Part shown: piece after piece, positions 14,195 through 20,817 of the stretch | Position numbering within the stretch: the first letter of the stretch is position 1 | Layout: each line of letters starts with the position of its first letter | Source: a virus | Virus record (IMG/VR): IMGVR_UViG_3300048586_000179 | Span: 1 to 64,000 of that record | Length of the DNA: 64,000 bases | Reading direction: 5' to 3' (one strand) | Translations under genes and position numbers: made by a program | Notes under the pieces: model-generated | What the model was told of the DNA's origin: nothing | What the model saw: only the letters and a program-made list of their open reading frames with translations | Database searches by the model: none

Positions 14195-14227
14195 GGAAAA
14201 GCACCACCCCCGGAGGGGCGGCGCGGT
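14195..14227 (-). terminator. imperfect intrinsic terminator
   Basis: CACCCC / GGGGCGG region pairs with A-C mismatches, followed by TTTTCC; ends the 14770 to 14229 unit. Confidence 0.6.
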
Positions 14228-14228
14228 G

Positions 14229-14447
14229 TCAGGACTTGAGGACGGTGAAGCTGTCCGGTGGCGCGACAAGGCTGAGCGTGCGCCCGTTGTCCCAGCGCAT
14301 CCCGATGTGCCATTCGGTCCGGTGCTTGCCGGATGGGTACTCGTTGATGGTCACGACCGTTCCTTCTTCCCCGATCGGGATCGGGCAGGGGTCGTTCTCC
14401 ATCGACAGGAGGCGAATGCGGTCGCCCACCTTGCAGGGGGCGCTCAT
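14229..14447 (-). CDS. small beta-barrel-like protein
   Basis: 72 residues. VGDRIRLLSMENDPCPIPIG, EEGTVVTINEY, RTEWHIGMRWDNGRTLSLV follow the strand pattern of a small SH3-like or DUF4314-like barrel (GDRIRL...D.P.P...G..GTV). Start overlaps the upstream stop as ATGA. Second gene of the cassette. Nucleic-acid or protein binding is possible. Confidence 0.75.
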   Translation of the reverse strand: MSAPCKVGDRIRLLSMENDPCPIPIGEEGTVVTINEYPSGKHRTEWHIGMRWDNGRTLSLVAPPDSFTVLKS

Positions 14448-14770
14448 TGCACGTCCCTGGTGTAGCGCAGGCCGCCCATCGTCGAGGCGATGATCCTGAA
14501 GCTTTCCATGTCGGAGTTCTTCAGCACCTCCTCGTTCAGGAAATCGGCATGGTCTGCAGCGCTCTCAAAGCTGGTGTAGCGCGCCCAGCCCAAAGGGACT
14601 GGATGGTAGCCACGTTCGTTGGCTATAGCCACGCCCAGGGCTCCATTGTAGCCTGGAGGGGCTTCGTGCGGCATCACCGCCACAAAGGCGATGGGGCCAC
14701 GATCTTCGCCCGCTACAGCCTTGGCATAAGCCTCAGCGCGATGCTGGAGGAGCGGCACGGTTTCGGTCAT
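14444..14770 (-). CDS. unknown protein
   Basis: 108 residues, mixed alpha/beta, with GPIAFVAVMPHEAPPGYNG and a helical SFESAADHADFLNEEVLK. First gene of a two-gene unit under element copy 10. Not recognised. Confidence 0.65.
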   Translation of the reverse strand: MTETVPLLQHRAEAYAKAVAGEDRGPIAFVAVMPHEAPPGYNGALGVAIANERGYHPVPLGWARYTSFESAADHADFLNEEVLKNSDMESFRIIASTMGGLRYTRDVQ

Positions 14771-14787
14771 GTGGGTCTCCTTTCATT

Positions 14788-14803
14788 GGTCCCAGTAGGG
14801 ACC
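14788..14803 (-). promoter_or_regulatory. GGTCCCC element, copy 10 (variant)
   Basis: GGTCCCT-ACT-GGGACC, the only copy without GGTCCCC; the change is compensated by a perfect GGTCCC/GGGACC stem. 17 bases from the ATG at 14770. Confidence 0.75.
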
Positions 14804-14821
14804 CCGGCAAAACAGGCTTGG

Positions 14822-14850
14822 CAAAAGCGCCGCCCCCGAAGGGACGGCGC
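14822..14850 (-). terminator. intrinsic terminator
   Basis: GCGCCG-CCC / GGG-A-CGGCGC stem then TTTTGC; ends the 15857 to 14855 unit. Confidence 0.8.
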
Positions 14851-14854
14851 GGTG

Positions 14855-15232
14855 TCAGGCCGCTTGCTGCGGCTCGGGCTCCGGTTCGTCCGGATACATG
14901 CCCTTCCAGGTCTTGAAGGCGTTCGGGCCCTTGCTGTCGGATGGCACGCCGTTGTGCAGAACGTAGGCATACTCGTAGAGCAGCCGCTGGTTCTCGTCGT
15001 CGGCGCGGCCGGCGGCGTCAAAGAGATCGCCGCGGATGATGGCCTGCAGGAAGTCTCCCGGCACGATACCGAAGAGCACCCAGCGGACGAGGCCGCCGTG
15101 CATGCGGTACGGGATCATGCGGAAGTGTTCCGCCCAGCGCGGGTTTCCGCACAGGTCCGCGTAAGCGGTCATCATCCCATCATAGCCGTCCGAGAGTTGG
15201 GTGAAGCGGGCAACTGCTTCATGCCGTTTCAT
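14855..15232 (-). CDS. unknown protein
   Basis: 125 residues from MKRHEAVARFTQLSD; GGAGG lies 6 bases before the ATG. Helical, with aromatic clusters (RWAEHFRMIPYRMHGGLVRW) and an acidic, Pro-rich end. Overlaps the upstream gene by 14 bases. Not recognised. Confidence 0.7.
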   Translation of the reverse strand: MKRHEAVARFTQLSDGYDGMMTAYADLCGNPRWAEHFRMIPYRMHGGLVRWVLFGIVPGDFLQAIIRGDLFDAAGRADDENQRLLYEYAYVLHNGVPSDSKGPNAFKTWKGMYPDEPEPEPQQAA

Positions 15233-15857
15233 CGCCAACCTCCATTTCTTCGACCAGGCGCATGTCGAGCTTCATGAACTCGTCCATGGTGCCGGTCCAG
15301 AGGACCGCGCAGCCGTAGTAGATGGGGCGGTCGCCATTGGGGTAGCGTTCAGCCTTGCCCTTCTGCTCCTTGATCTCGGCAGGGGACAGGCGGGCGTGCT
15401 GCCACTGGGTATCCTCGCGGGTGTTGAAGCCGCGCAGGATGAGGACCTGCTTCGCATCGAAGTCGAAGATGTAGCCCCATTCGCAGAACAGGCTGTCCTT
15501 GACGAACCGGGTATCTTCGGTGGCGATGCCGGCGTTGAGCCGCAGCATCAGGCTCCCCTGCTGCCCACGCAGCTGGGAATACCAGTCGTCTCCGGTGGAG
15601 ACGCTGTCGTTCAGGAACTCGGCATAGGTCTTGGCCTGTTCCCGTGTGGGTTTTCCACCCGCGTCGACGTAGGTCATCTTCGCGACGAGAGGGGTGAGGT
15701 GGTCGAAGATGTCGTTGGGCTCAAGGCCCTCCGAGGTGATCTCCCCCATCTCCTTCTGCAGATCTTCGCCCGTCGAGGTGGGATAGGCGTCGAACTGCTG
15801 GTAACTGGCGTGCAGCACCCCGTCTTTCAGGGTGCCGATCACTCCTCTGGTTCCCAT
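15219..15857 (-). CDS. unknown protein starting MGTRGVIG
   Basis: 212 residues. The N-terminus MGTRGVIGTLKDG and VLHASYQQFDAYPTSTGEDL are typical of a phage family whose members begin MGTRG, but its activity is unknown. Later, FCEWGYIFDFDAKQVLILRG forms strands. First gene of a two-gene unit under element copy 11. Confidence 0.7.
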   Translation of the reverse strand: MGTRGVIGTLKDGVLHASYQQFDAYPTSTGEDLQKEMGEITSEGLEPNDIFDHLTPLVAKMTYVDAGGKPTREQAKTYAEFLNDSVSTGDDWYSQLRGQQGSLMLRLNAGIATEDTRFVKDSLFCEWGYIFDFDAKQVLILRGFNTREDTQWQHARLSPAEIKEQKGKAERYPNGDRPIYYGCAVLWTGTMDEFMKLDMRLVEEMEVGDETA

Positions 15858-15875
15858 GATGTTTCTCCTTCTTGG

Positions 15876-15891
15876 GTGTCCGGTGGGGACC
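15876..15891 (-). promoter_or_regulatory. GGTCCCC element, copy 11
   Basis: GGTCCCC-ACC-GGACAC; 18 bases from the ATG at 15857. Confidence 0.75.
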
Positions 15892-15895
15892 CCGG

Positions 15896-15921
15896 AAAAG
15901 AGACCCACCCCGAGGGGTGGG
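15896..15921 (-). terminator. intrinsic terminator
   Basis: CCCACCCC / GGGGTGGG stem then TCTCTTTTCC; ends the 15931-16128 transcript. Confidence 0.85.
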
Positions 15922-15930
15922 CTGGATCAG

Positions 15931-16128
15931 TTAAACCTTCTCTCGCCGTTTGAGCTTCAGAAGGTGGAACCCTAGCAGTCCTCCGTCTGTCCGGCTGTGC
16001 CAGATGCCACCGCACAAGCCACCTTTCAGGTCCTGTCGGGCCTCTTCGAGTGTCTTGGCGATCTTGCGCCTGGCAGCACGTTCATTGGGTGCATCGAATT
16101 CCATTTCTAGCCGGTATTTGGCTTTCAT
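15931..16128 (-). CDS. small basic protein
   Basis: 65 residues. KAKYRLEMEFDAPNERAARR, KIAKTLEEARQDL, GGIWHSRT and HLLKLKRREK suggest a strand-helix-strand fold of the DUF-type single-domain class. Basic overall. Single-gene cassette with the shortest element-to-start spacing (10 bases). Confidence 0.65.
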   Translation of the reverse strand: MKAKYRLEMEFDAPNERAARRKIAKTLEEARQDLKGGLCGGIWHSRTDGGLLGFHLLKLKRREKV

Positions 16129-16138
16129 CGCGTTCTCC

Positions 16139-16154
16139 TTTTCCTATGGGGACC
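16139..16154 (-). promoter_or_regulatory. GGTCCCC element, copy 12
   Basis: GGTCCCC-ATA-GGAAAAGGAGAACG: the GG is 4 bases from the ribosome site, so transcription must start at or before this GG for the ribosome site to be in the mRNA. Confidence 0.8.
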
Positions 16155-16157
16155 ACG

Positions 16158-16182
16158 CAAAAGACCGCCCCGAAGGGCGGTC
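16158..16182 (-). terminator. intrinsic terminator
   Basis: Perfect GACCGCCC / GGGCGGTC stem, TTCG-type loop, then TTTTGC; ends the 17120 to 16181 operon. Confidence 0.9.
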
Positions 16183-16519
16183 AGAGGTCCAGGTCCATTC
16201 GGCAGACCATCTGCACTGATGATGGCAGGCTGGACCACTTGGCCTGGAACTTCCGGTTTCGTTTCCGGAACTCCCGGACGTCACCGATCAGCATCTCCCT
16301 GGGCGCCCCCGGGCCGTTGTCACGGTCCCAGGGATCCTCGCCGCAGGACCGGTAGGCATAGAACTTGTTCTGCCAGGTCGTGCCGTAGAGGGGGTTGCGG
16401 TAGAAGATGGTGAAGCGGTTGGGGGTCTCGCCCCCGTTGTCATACATGGCCAGGATCCCACTCGGGCAGCCTCCATCCCGGTAGAGCGGGTGGCAGGGCT
16501 TCAGGGCGGGGCCGGTCAT
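16181..16519 (-). CDS. unknown protein, paralogue of its upstream neighbour
   Basis: 112 residues from MTGPALKPCHPLYRDG. GGCPSGILAMYDNGGETPNRF aligns with GDCPKGVLAIYDNRGQTADRY in the 16516-16863 product, and FTIFYRNPLYGTTW with YTVFYADPVAGTTY; the C-terminal helices also match. Start overlaps as ATGA. The pair is a tandem duplication of a family I cannot name. Confidence 0.75.
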   Translation of the reverse strand: MTGPALKPCHPLYRDGGCPSGILAMYDNGGETPNRFTIFYRNPLYGTTWQNKFYAYRSCGEDPWDRDNGPGAPREMLIGDVREFRKRNRKFQAKWSSLPSSVQMVCRMDLDL

Positions 16520-16863
16520 GTGCTGGCTCCCTTCAGGTCCTGCAGGACGCAAGCCCTGACCCTTTCGGGCAGGTCTGTCCACTTGCAGGCCCGATGGCGC
16601 TGGCTGTAACGGAAGCTTGCTGCCTGGTGGGCAAGAAGCTCCCCGTAGATCCCAACCCCTTGGGGATGGAACGGGTTTTCCGACATGTTCCGGTAGCCCA
16701 GATACATGTCGGTGTAGGTCGTCCCGGCGACCGGGTCAGCATAGAAGACCGTGTAACGGTCCGCTGTCTGGCCGCGGTTGTCGTAGATGGCCAGGACGCC
16801 TTTCGGGCAGTCCCCATCCAGCCATCGGCTGGACTGGCGGCGCGGCTTGTAGAGCCGGCTCAT
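16516..16863 (-). CDS. unknown protein, paralogue of its downstream neighbour
   Basis: 115 residues from MSRLYKPRRQSSRWLDGD. Shares the CPxGxLAxYDNxGxTxxR and FYxxPxxGTT pattern with the 16181-16519 product. ATGA overlaps at both ends. Middle gene of a three-gene operon. Confidence 0.75.
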   Translation of the reverse strand: MSRLYKPRRQSSRWLDGDCPKGVLAIYDNRGQTADRYTVFYADPVAGTTYTDMYLGYRNMSENPFHPQGVGIYGELLAHQAASFRYSQRHRACKWTDLPERVRACVLQDLKGAST

Positions 16864-17120
16864 GTCCTGTTCGCCTTTCGGCTCAGGTCTTCGACCAGAG
16901 CGTCCATGCGCGTCAGCGCCAGCGTGAGGGGGATCATGCTGTCGAGGTCGACCGCGCGGTTGCGCGGGTCGGTGTGCTGATAGTTCCGCCCGTGAAGGAC
17001 ATGGCTGTGCATGGTCTTCATGGCGTCGGCAAGACGGTCCCGCGCGATCTGCATGGCCATGGCGGCCGTGCCGAAATCGCGCTTCTCGTTGCCGTTCAGC
17101 TGGGGTTCTGCGTAGAGCAT
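16860..17120 (-). CDS. helical unknown protein
   Basis: 86 residues, almost entirely helical (GTAAMAMQIARDRLADAMKT; IPLTLALTRMDALVEDLSRK) with a short NYQHTDPRNRAVD loop. First gene of the three-gene operon under element copy 13. Not recognised. Confidence 0.65.
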   Translation of the reverse strand: MLYAEPQLNGNEKRDFGTAAMAMQIARDRLADAMKTMHSHVLHGRNYQHTDPRNRAVDLDSMIPLTLALTRMDALVEDLSRKANRT

Positions 17121-17137
17121 GGGTGTCTCCTTCGGTT

Positions 17138-17153
17138 GTTCCCCATGGGGACC
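17138..17153 (-). promoter_or_regulatory. GGTCCCC element, copy 13
   Basis: GGTCCCC-ATG-GGGAAC; TCCCC/GGGGA palindrome; 17 bases from the ATG at 17120. Confidence 0.8.
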
Positions 17154-17158
17154 CCGGC

Positions 17159-17183
17159 AAAAAGCCGCCCCCGTAGGGGCGGC
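17159..17183 (-). terminator. intrinsic terminator
   Basis: GCCGCCCC / GGGGCGGC stem then TTTTTGCC; ends the 17189-17644 transcript. Confidence 0.85.
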
Positions 17184-17188
17184 GGTCG

Positions 17189-17644
17189 TCACCAGCTGCT
17201 GTTGTACCAGACGGTCCAGCCGCGGGCGATCTCCTCCTTGGCGCGCTTGATGAAGGCGAGCGTGCGGGGCACGTCGCTCTCGTCGCTCTGCCCGAAGAAG
17301 AAGCCGGTGGTGTGCGGCAGCTCGTCGGCGAGCGTCTTGCGCTCCAACTCCTCGATGTCCTCGAGGTCGAGCACCACGTTGCCGTGGAAGCTGTCCATGG
17401 CGAACTGCGTCCCGCCCTTGCGGCGATAGATCTCCTCGATCGCGCCGTGCAGGTTCGGGTGCTTGCGGAAGTAGGCCACGGCCTTGTGGCCTGGCTTGCA
17501 GACGAAGAGGCTCCCGAAGATCTCGTCCTGCGTGAAACAGTCCGGGTAAGACGCGTCAGTGACGACGGCGGCCTCTCCGTAGCTGAAGTCGACCTTGGTT
17601 TCCGGGGCTTTCTCCGAAGCCCAGACGTATTGGTCCAATCCCAT
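17189..17644 (-). CDS. MGLDQY-family phage protein
   Basis: 151 residues. It starts MGLDQYVWA and has AYFRKHPNLHGAIEEIYRRK, a pattern (MGLD.Y...YWRKHPNLHGW) widespread in phages of Proteobacteria; LPHTTGFFFGQS and IKRAKEEIARGWTVWYN follow. Function is not established. Single-gene cassette under element copy 14. Confidence 0.8.
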   Translation of the reverse strand: MGLDQYVWASEKAPETKVDFSYGEAAVVTDASYPDCFTQDEIFGSLFVCKPGHKAVAYFRKHPNLHGAIEEIYRRKGGTQFAMDSFHGNVVLDLEDIEELERKTLADELPHTTGFFFGQSDESDVPRTLAFIKRAKEEIARGWTVWYNSSW

Positions 17645-17666
17645 CGGGTATCTCCTTTGTTGGGGT

Positions 17667-17681
17667 GTTCCCATGGGGACC
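17667..17681 (-). promoter_or_regulatory. GGTCCCC element, copy 14
   Basis: GGTCCCC-ATG-GGAAC; 22 bases from the ATG at 17644. Confidence 0.75.
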
Positions 17682-17699
17682 CCGCACGCCAGGACGGGC

Positions 17700-17723
17700 A
17701 AAAGACCGCCCCGAAGGGCGGTC
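17700..17723 (-). terminator. intrinsic terminator
   Basis: GACCGCCC / GGGCGGTC stem then TTTTGCC; ends the 17722-18189 transcript. Confidence 0.9.
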
Positions 17724-18189
17724 AGAAGGGGCGCTGTCCCGCGCCCGTGTTGCCCACCTTGTCGCTGACCGTGCGGCCGTGATCGAACCCCATCGGGATC
17801 CGCTCGCCGGCGGGCAGCACCCAGATGTGGTACTGGTTGGCGGTGTCCACCAGCCGGTCCTCGGCCGGGTAGATCTCGAAGCCCTCCCGGCTCGGCCCTG
17901 CCACATCGTTCTTGATGCGCTGCAGGTCCCGCCAGTCATGGATGGGCTTGCGCGAGCGGAGCTTGATCGAGAGGTGGAGCCAGCCCAGCGGGCCGTCTCC
18001 GAGGTAGGTGACCGAGCACTGATAGGTGCTGTTGGTCCAGACCTCATCGTCCTCCATCTGGCGCCGCACCTCCTCGCGGGTGGTGATGATGCCGTGCTCC
18101 TTCAGGGCGTGCTCGACATGCGCGTCCAGCTGGGCGTCGGTGATCGGGGTATAGGTGGTGCGGTACATGGTCTCCCATGTCTTGGGCAT
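17722..18189 (-). CDS. DUF7694-like phage protein
   Basis: 155 residues. LHLSIKLRSRKPIHDWRDLQ, RIKNDVAGPSREGFEIYPAE and DRLVDTANQYHIWVLP form the pattern of a widespread phage domain (probably DUF7694; the name is from memory). Function unknown. Single-gene cassette under element copy 15. Confidence 0.75.
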   Translation of the reverse strand: MPKTWETMYRTTYTPITDAQLDAHVEHALKEHGIITTREEVRRQMEDDEVWTNSTYQCSVTYLGDGPLGWLHLSIKLRSRKPIHDWRDLQRIKNDVAGPSREGFEIYPAEDRLVDTANQYHIWVLPAGERIPMGFDHGRTVSDKVGNTGAGQRPF

Positions 18190-18205
18190 GATGGTCTCCG
18201 TTCAT

Positions 18206-18221
18206 GTGTCCCATGGGGACC
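18206..18221 (-). promoter_or_regulatory. GGTCCCC element, copy 15
   Basis: GGTCCCC-ATG-GGACAC; GTCCC/GGGAC five-pair stem with a 3-base loop on the template strand; 16 bases from the ATG. Confidence 0.8.
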
Positions 18222-18230
18222 CCGCAGGCG

Positions 18231-18255
18231 AAAAGAGAGGGCGCTTGCGCGCCCT
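18231..18255 (-). terminator. intrinsic terminator
   Basis: AGGGCGC / GCGCCCT stem with a GCAA loop, then CTCTTTTCG; overlaps the stop of the 18254-18880 gene. Confidence 0.85.
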
Positions 18256-18880
18256 ACTCCCGCAGCCATTCCTGCGTGCAGGTCTCGCCAAGGGTGTAGA
18301 TGCCGATGCGGCTCTCACCGTCATCGACCAGGGCATAGGAAGCGCCCTGCTCCATCGCGGCCGCCACGAACTCGATGTCGTCGAGCTCGCTTTCATGGGC
18401 GACCTGGATCATCCGGCCTTTCTCAAGGTTGTGGTTGATCTCCTTCCAGTCGATCCAGATGCCCAGCTCGTAGGCTGCGTCATCGTTCGGATCGCTCGAG
18501 GCCCAATCGTAGGTCATGAAGATCGGGGTTTCCTTGTCGAGCTGGTTCAAGAGCTCCGAGACGTAGCGATAGATCGCCAGGTTCTCGGCGTCATACTCTC
18601 CGTCCAGGACGTTCATCTCCTCCTCATCGTTGACGGGGAAGCTCATGTCCAGGTGGCTCGACGTCTTCACATAGGCAAGCATTGCATCCGCGACGAGCAG
18701 CCATTCGGCGATGCTGTCGTAGTCGAAGCCGCTTTCGATGGCCTTGTCGTGGACGAATTGCATGTCCATGCGAATGGCGTCGAGGATCGCGCTGGGCCGC
18801 CGCTCGCCGTTGCCATTGAGGCGCAGGCCGGGCGGCAGTGCATCGAGATCGTCGTAGTCGTACTGGGGTCCATCATACAT
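18254..18880 (-). CDS. acidic unknown protein
   Basis: 208 residues, strongly acidic (EEEMNVLDGEYDAENL; SDPNDDAAYELGIWID). Helix-rich with a beta C-terminal third (ASYALVDDGESRIGIYTLGE). The charge could indicate DNA mimicry, as in several phage anti-restriction proteins, but that is speculation. Single-gene cassette under element copy 16. Confidence 0.7.
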   Translation of the reverse strand: MYDGPQYDYDDLDALPPGLRLNGNGERRPSAILDAIRMDMQFVHDKAIESGFDYDSIAEWLLVADAMLAYVKTSSHLDMSFPVNDEEEMNVLDGEYDAENLAIYRYVSELLNQLDKETPIFMTYDWASSDPNDDAAYELGIWIDWKEINHNLEKGRMIQVAHESELDDIEFVAAAMEQGASYALVDDGESRIGIYTLGETCTQEWLRE

Positions 18881-18902
18881 GTTGGTCTCCCTTGCTGATG
18901 GT

Positions 18903-18918
18903 GGTTCCTATGGGGACC
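18903..18918 (-). promoter_or_regulatory. GGTCCCC element, copy 16
   Basis: GGTCCCC-ATA-GGAACC; GGTTCC-TATG-GGGACC pairing on the template strand; 22 bases from the ATG at 18880. Confidence 0.75.
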
Positions 18919-18935
18919 CCGGCAAACAGGGTTGG

Positions 18936-18961
18936 CAAAAGGCCGCCCCGAAGGGCGGTCA
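18936..18961 (-). terminator. intrinsic terminator
   Basis: GACCGCCC / GGGCGGCC stem then TTTTGCC; ends the 18959-19216 transcript. Confidence 0.85.
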
Positions 18962-19216
18962 GATGGGCTTTCCTGTCTTGCCGTCGATGAGGATCAGCTC
19001 GATGTCGAGGGCCGCGAGGATCGCGAAGAGGGTCTCGCCGCGGGGCCATTTCGTGCGGTTCGACCGGATCGCGTAGATGCATGCGACGGACACGCCACAG
19101 ACCTCGGCGAGGTCGGTAGGGTGCCAGTGATACATCTTCAATCTCAGGTCGTTCATCACGGCTTCGGGCAGGCGGTAGCCTTGCTTCGTCTTCCTCAGGG
19201 CGATCACATTGGTCAT
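18959..19216 (-). CDS. XRE-like HTH protein
   Basis: 85 residues. PTDLAEVCGVSVACIYAIRS is a helix-turn-helix of the Cro/CI class, followed by WPRGETLFAILAALDIEL. A second possible repressor, but placed inside the cassette array with its own element (copy 17). Confidence 0.75.
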   Translation of the reverse strand: MTNVIALRKTKQGYRLPEAVMNDLRLKMYHWHPTDLAEVCGVSVACIYAIRSNRTKWPRGETLFAILAALDIELILIDGKTGKPI

Positions 19217-19234
19217 GTCAGTCGGTCCTTTCAG

Positions 19235-19251
19235 GTTGTCCTATGGGGACC
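19235..19251 (-). promoter_or_regulatory. GGTCCCC element, copy 17
   Basis: GGTCCCC-ATA-GGACAAC; GTCC/GGAC pairing; 18 bases from the ATG at 19216. Confidence 0.75.
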
Positions 19252-19264
19252 CCGGCAAACGGGC

Positions 19265-19290
19265 GAAAAGCCCACCCCCGAAGGGGTGGT
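19265..19290 (-). terminator. intrinsic terminator
   Basis: CCACCCC / GGGGTGG stem then GGGCTTTTCGCC; ends the 19307-19594 transcript. Confidence 0.8.
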
Positions 19291-19306
19291 CAGTTGGGGC
19301 AGTGGC

Positions 19307-19594
19307 TTACCGTCGGTTGTTGTTCTGCTGGTTCGAGTTCTGTTGCTGGCCCTGCTGCGGCAGCTGCCGGACGTTGTCCGTCTGGCCATTCTGCGCCTGT
19401 CCGCGGCGTTGATAATCCTCGCGGTTGATGATCAGCTGGAGGCAGGCCATCGCAAGGTAGAAGTCTTCCTTCTTGCGGGCATGCAGCAGCGTGGTCATCG
19501 CCTGCTGGATCAGCTTCTCCGTGGACATGTGCTGAATGTCGTCCATATGCGGCCGGCGGCGGCCGAACATGAGCCAGAAAATCAATCGAAACAT
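19307..19594 (-). CDS. small protein with a hydrophobic N-terminus and Gln/Asn-rich tail
   Basis: 95 residues. Begins MFRLIFWLMFGRRRP (possible membrane anchor), then MDDIQHMSTEKLIQQAM and a helical body, ending in a Gln/Asn-rich tail (QQGQQQNSNQQNNNRR). The MDDIQHMSTEKLIQQA segment matches MQDIQHLSTADLRQRA in the 21819-22007 product, so the two are paralogues. Confidence 0.7.
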   Translation of the reverse strand: MFRLIFWLMFGRRRPHMDDIQHMSTEKLIQQAMTTLLHARKKEDFYLAMACLQLIINREDYQRRGQAQNGQTDNVRQLPQQGQQQNSNQQNNNRR

Positions 19595-19617
19595 GGTCGT
19601 CTCCTCTGGGGCGTCTT

Positions 19618-19632
19618 GCTCCTATGGGGACC
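19618..19632 (-). promoter_or_regulatory. GGTCCCC element, copy 18
   Basis: TGGTCCCC-ATA-GGAGC; 23 bases from the ATG at 19594. Confidence 0.75.
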
Positions 19633-19637
19633 ACGGC

Positions 19638-19661
19638 AAAATGCCCCGCCCGAAGGCGAGG
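19638..19661 (-). terminator. intrinsic terminator
   Basis: GCCTCGCC / GGCGGGGC stem (one mismatch) then ATTTTGCC; ends the 19671-19988 transcript. Confidence 0.75.
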
Positions 19662-19670
19662 CGAGGTGGG

Positions 19671-19988
19671 TCAGACCGGATCTGCAGTCATCAGATGCTT
19701 GGCGACAGCCCGGCGCAGGGTGGCAATCAGGCTCACCAGGCCCCCGTTCCAATGCATGGCCTCCACAGGTTGCTCCGGCGCCTTGAACACGAGAACGGGC
19801 TCGGCTCCCTGGTCCATCAGCTCGCCCTGCGCGCGGTGCAGCGGGGTCGTCTGTTCGACAGGGAGCACGCGCTCCCATTCTCGGGCAGGCGGCAGTGCAT
19901 TGTGGCGGGCGACATAGTCGTCGAGGTCTTGGTGAGGCAGGATCAGCACCAGCCGGCGCTCTTCGTGCCAGAAGAATTTCGTTGTCAT
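19671..19988 (-). CDS. unknown protein
   Basis: 105 residues from MTTKFFWHEERRLVLILPH. LVLILPHQDLDDYVARHNAL and EPVLVFKAPEQPVEAMHW are strand-helix units; the C-terminus is a helix (LVSLIATLRRAVAKHL). Single-gene cassette under element copy 19. Not recognised. Confidence 0.65.
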   Translation of the reverse strand: MTTKFFWHEERRLVLILPHQDLDDYVARHNALPPAREWERVLPVEQTTPLHRAQGELMDQGAEPVLVFKAPEQPVEAMHWNGGLVSLIATLRRAVAKHLMTADPV

Positions 19989-20002
19989 GCGGGTCTCCTT
20001 CT

Positions 20003-20018
20003 GTTCCCTATGGGGACC
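20003..20018 (-). promoter_or_regulatory. GGTCCCC element, copy 19
   Basis: TGGTCCCC-ATA-GGGAAC; GTTCCC/GGGGAC six pairs (one T.G) with a TAT loop on the template strand; 14 bases from the ATG. Confidence 0.8.
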
Positions 20019-20023
20019 ACGGG

Positions 20024-20050
20024 AAACGCCCACCCCCGAAGGGATGGGCC
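20024..20050 (-). terminator. intrinsic terminator
   Basis: GCCCA-CCC / GGG-TGGGC stem then GTTTCCC; ends the 20059-20232 transcript. Confidence 0.7.
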
Positions 20051-20058
20051 CAGAAAGC

Positions 20059-20232
20059 TCAGGCCGAACGAACCCGGAAGGCTTTGGCGAGAGTGGTGTT
20101 CTCCTGCCGAAGGTCGTTGAGTTCACGGTCTTTGTTCCTCAGCCGCTCCTGAAGGGTGGCTTCGGCTGCGACGGCTTTCTTGACGTCGCGGTAAAGCGCG
20201 TTTTCACGCGCTGTCCAAGGTTTCTCGCTCAA
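20059..20232 (-). CDS. small coiled-coil protein, TTG start
   Basis: 57 residues from a TTG at 20230-20232, chosen because AGGAG lies 6 bases before it; the earlier in-frame ATG has no ribosome site. Nearly the whole chain is a coiled coil (TLQERLRNKDRELNDLRQEN). Element copy 20 is unusually far upstream (72 bases) and operator-like site C lies beyond it. Confidence 0.65.
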   Translation of the reverse strand: MSEKPWTARENALYRDVKKAVAAEATLQERLRNKDRELNDLRQENTTLAKAFRVRSA

Positions 20233-20304
20233 GGCGATCTCCTCGTGGGGCATCATGATGGCCCGGCGCAGCCCCTGGCTGCCGGGTCAGAAGGGCCGCA
20301 ATGG

Positions 20305-20320
20305 CTCTCCGATGGGGACC
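20305..20320 (-). promoter_or_regulatory. GGTCCCC element, copy 20
   Basis: TGGTCCCC-ATC-GGAGAG; 72 bases from the TTG start at 20232, the longest leader of the set. Confidence 0.7.
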
Positions 20321-20334
20321 ACGAATGTTTCACG

Positions 20335-20352
20335 GCGAACATTGAGGGCACT
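20335..20352 (-). promoter_or_regulatory. operator-like repeat, site C
   Basis: Leftward AGTGCCCTCAATGTTCGC, like sites A and B with one inserted base. Between element copy 20 and the terminator at 20356. Confidence 0.45.
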
Positions 20353-20355
20353 TGG

Positions 20356-20381
20356 GAAAAGCCCCCGCCCAGGGGCGGGGG
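20356..20381 (-). terminator. intrinsic terminator
   Basis: CCCCCGCCC / GGGCGGGGG stem then CTTTTCCC; ends the 20389-20745 transcript. Confidence 0.85.
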
Positions 20382-20388
20382 TCGGGTT

Positions 20389-20745
20389 TCAGAGGCAGAG
20401 CGCAATGATGCGCGCTTCCAGTTCCTCGCGCGCTGCCTTGGCGGGCAGGGCGGCGAGGCGGGGCTTGTTGGCCTCGAGCCAGAAGTTGATCTCGTAGGTG
20501 GCTCCGACATAGTCGTCGACCAGATCCCAGCCACCGAGCTGACGGATCGCGGTCTCGTTCCGGCGTGACCGGATCTCGGTCTGGCGCTGGGTGAGCTGCA
20601 TGTCCATCTTGGTGGCGGCCGGGTTGGCCGGGTGATGATGCACGGAGTGGTCCTCGAGGACCATCTCGCAGGCTGCGAAGTCGTATTGTCCCGCCTCGGC
20701 GGCCCCGGCAAGGGCAACGAGCGCGGCAATAAGCGTGGTCTTCAT
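20389..20745 (-). CDS. small exported protein
   Basis: 118 residues. MKTTLIAALVALAGAAEAG is a signal peptide with an AEA cleavage site near residue 18. The mature part is helical with two Cys (near residue 26 and second from the C-terminus), possibly a disulfide in the periplasm. Single-gene cassette under element copy 21. Possibly an envelope or superinfection-exclusion factor; not recognised. Confidence 0.75.
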   Translation of the reverse strand: MKTTLIAALVALAGAAEAGQYDFAACEMVLEDHSVHHHPANPAATKMDMQLTQRQTEIRSRRNETAIRQLGGWDLVDDYVGATYEINFWLEANKPRLAALPAKAAREELEARIIALCL

Positions 20746-20763
20746 GGGGGTCTCCTCTTGGTT

Positions 20764-20779
20764 GTTCCCTATGGGGACC
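20764..20779 (-). promoter_or_regulatory. GGTCCCC element, copy 21
   Basis: GGTCCCC-ATA-GGGAAC; six template-strand pairs with a TAT loop; 18 bases from the ATG at 20745. Confidence 0.8.
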
Positions 20780-20781
20780 CC

Positions 20782-20812
20782 GAAAAGGCCACCCCGTAGC
20801 GGCGGGGTGGCT
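20782..20812 (-). terminator. intrinsic terminator
   Basis: GCCACCCCG / CGGGGTGGC stem then CTTTTCG; ends the 20818-21228 transcript. Confidence 0.9.
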
Positions 20813-20817
20813 CAATC

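Noticed and set aside
16139-16154. Exact N4 geometry (start 11-12 bases downstream of the loop)
   Set aside because: It would place the start inside or after the ribosome site in copies 12 and 26, so N4-identical spacing does not fit, though a hairpin-dependent start at the GG remains possible.
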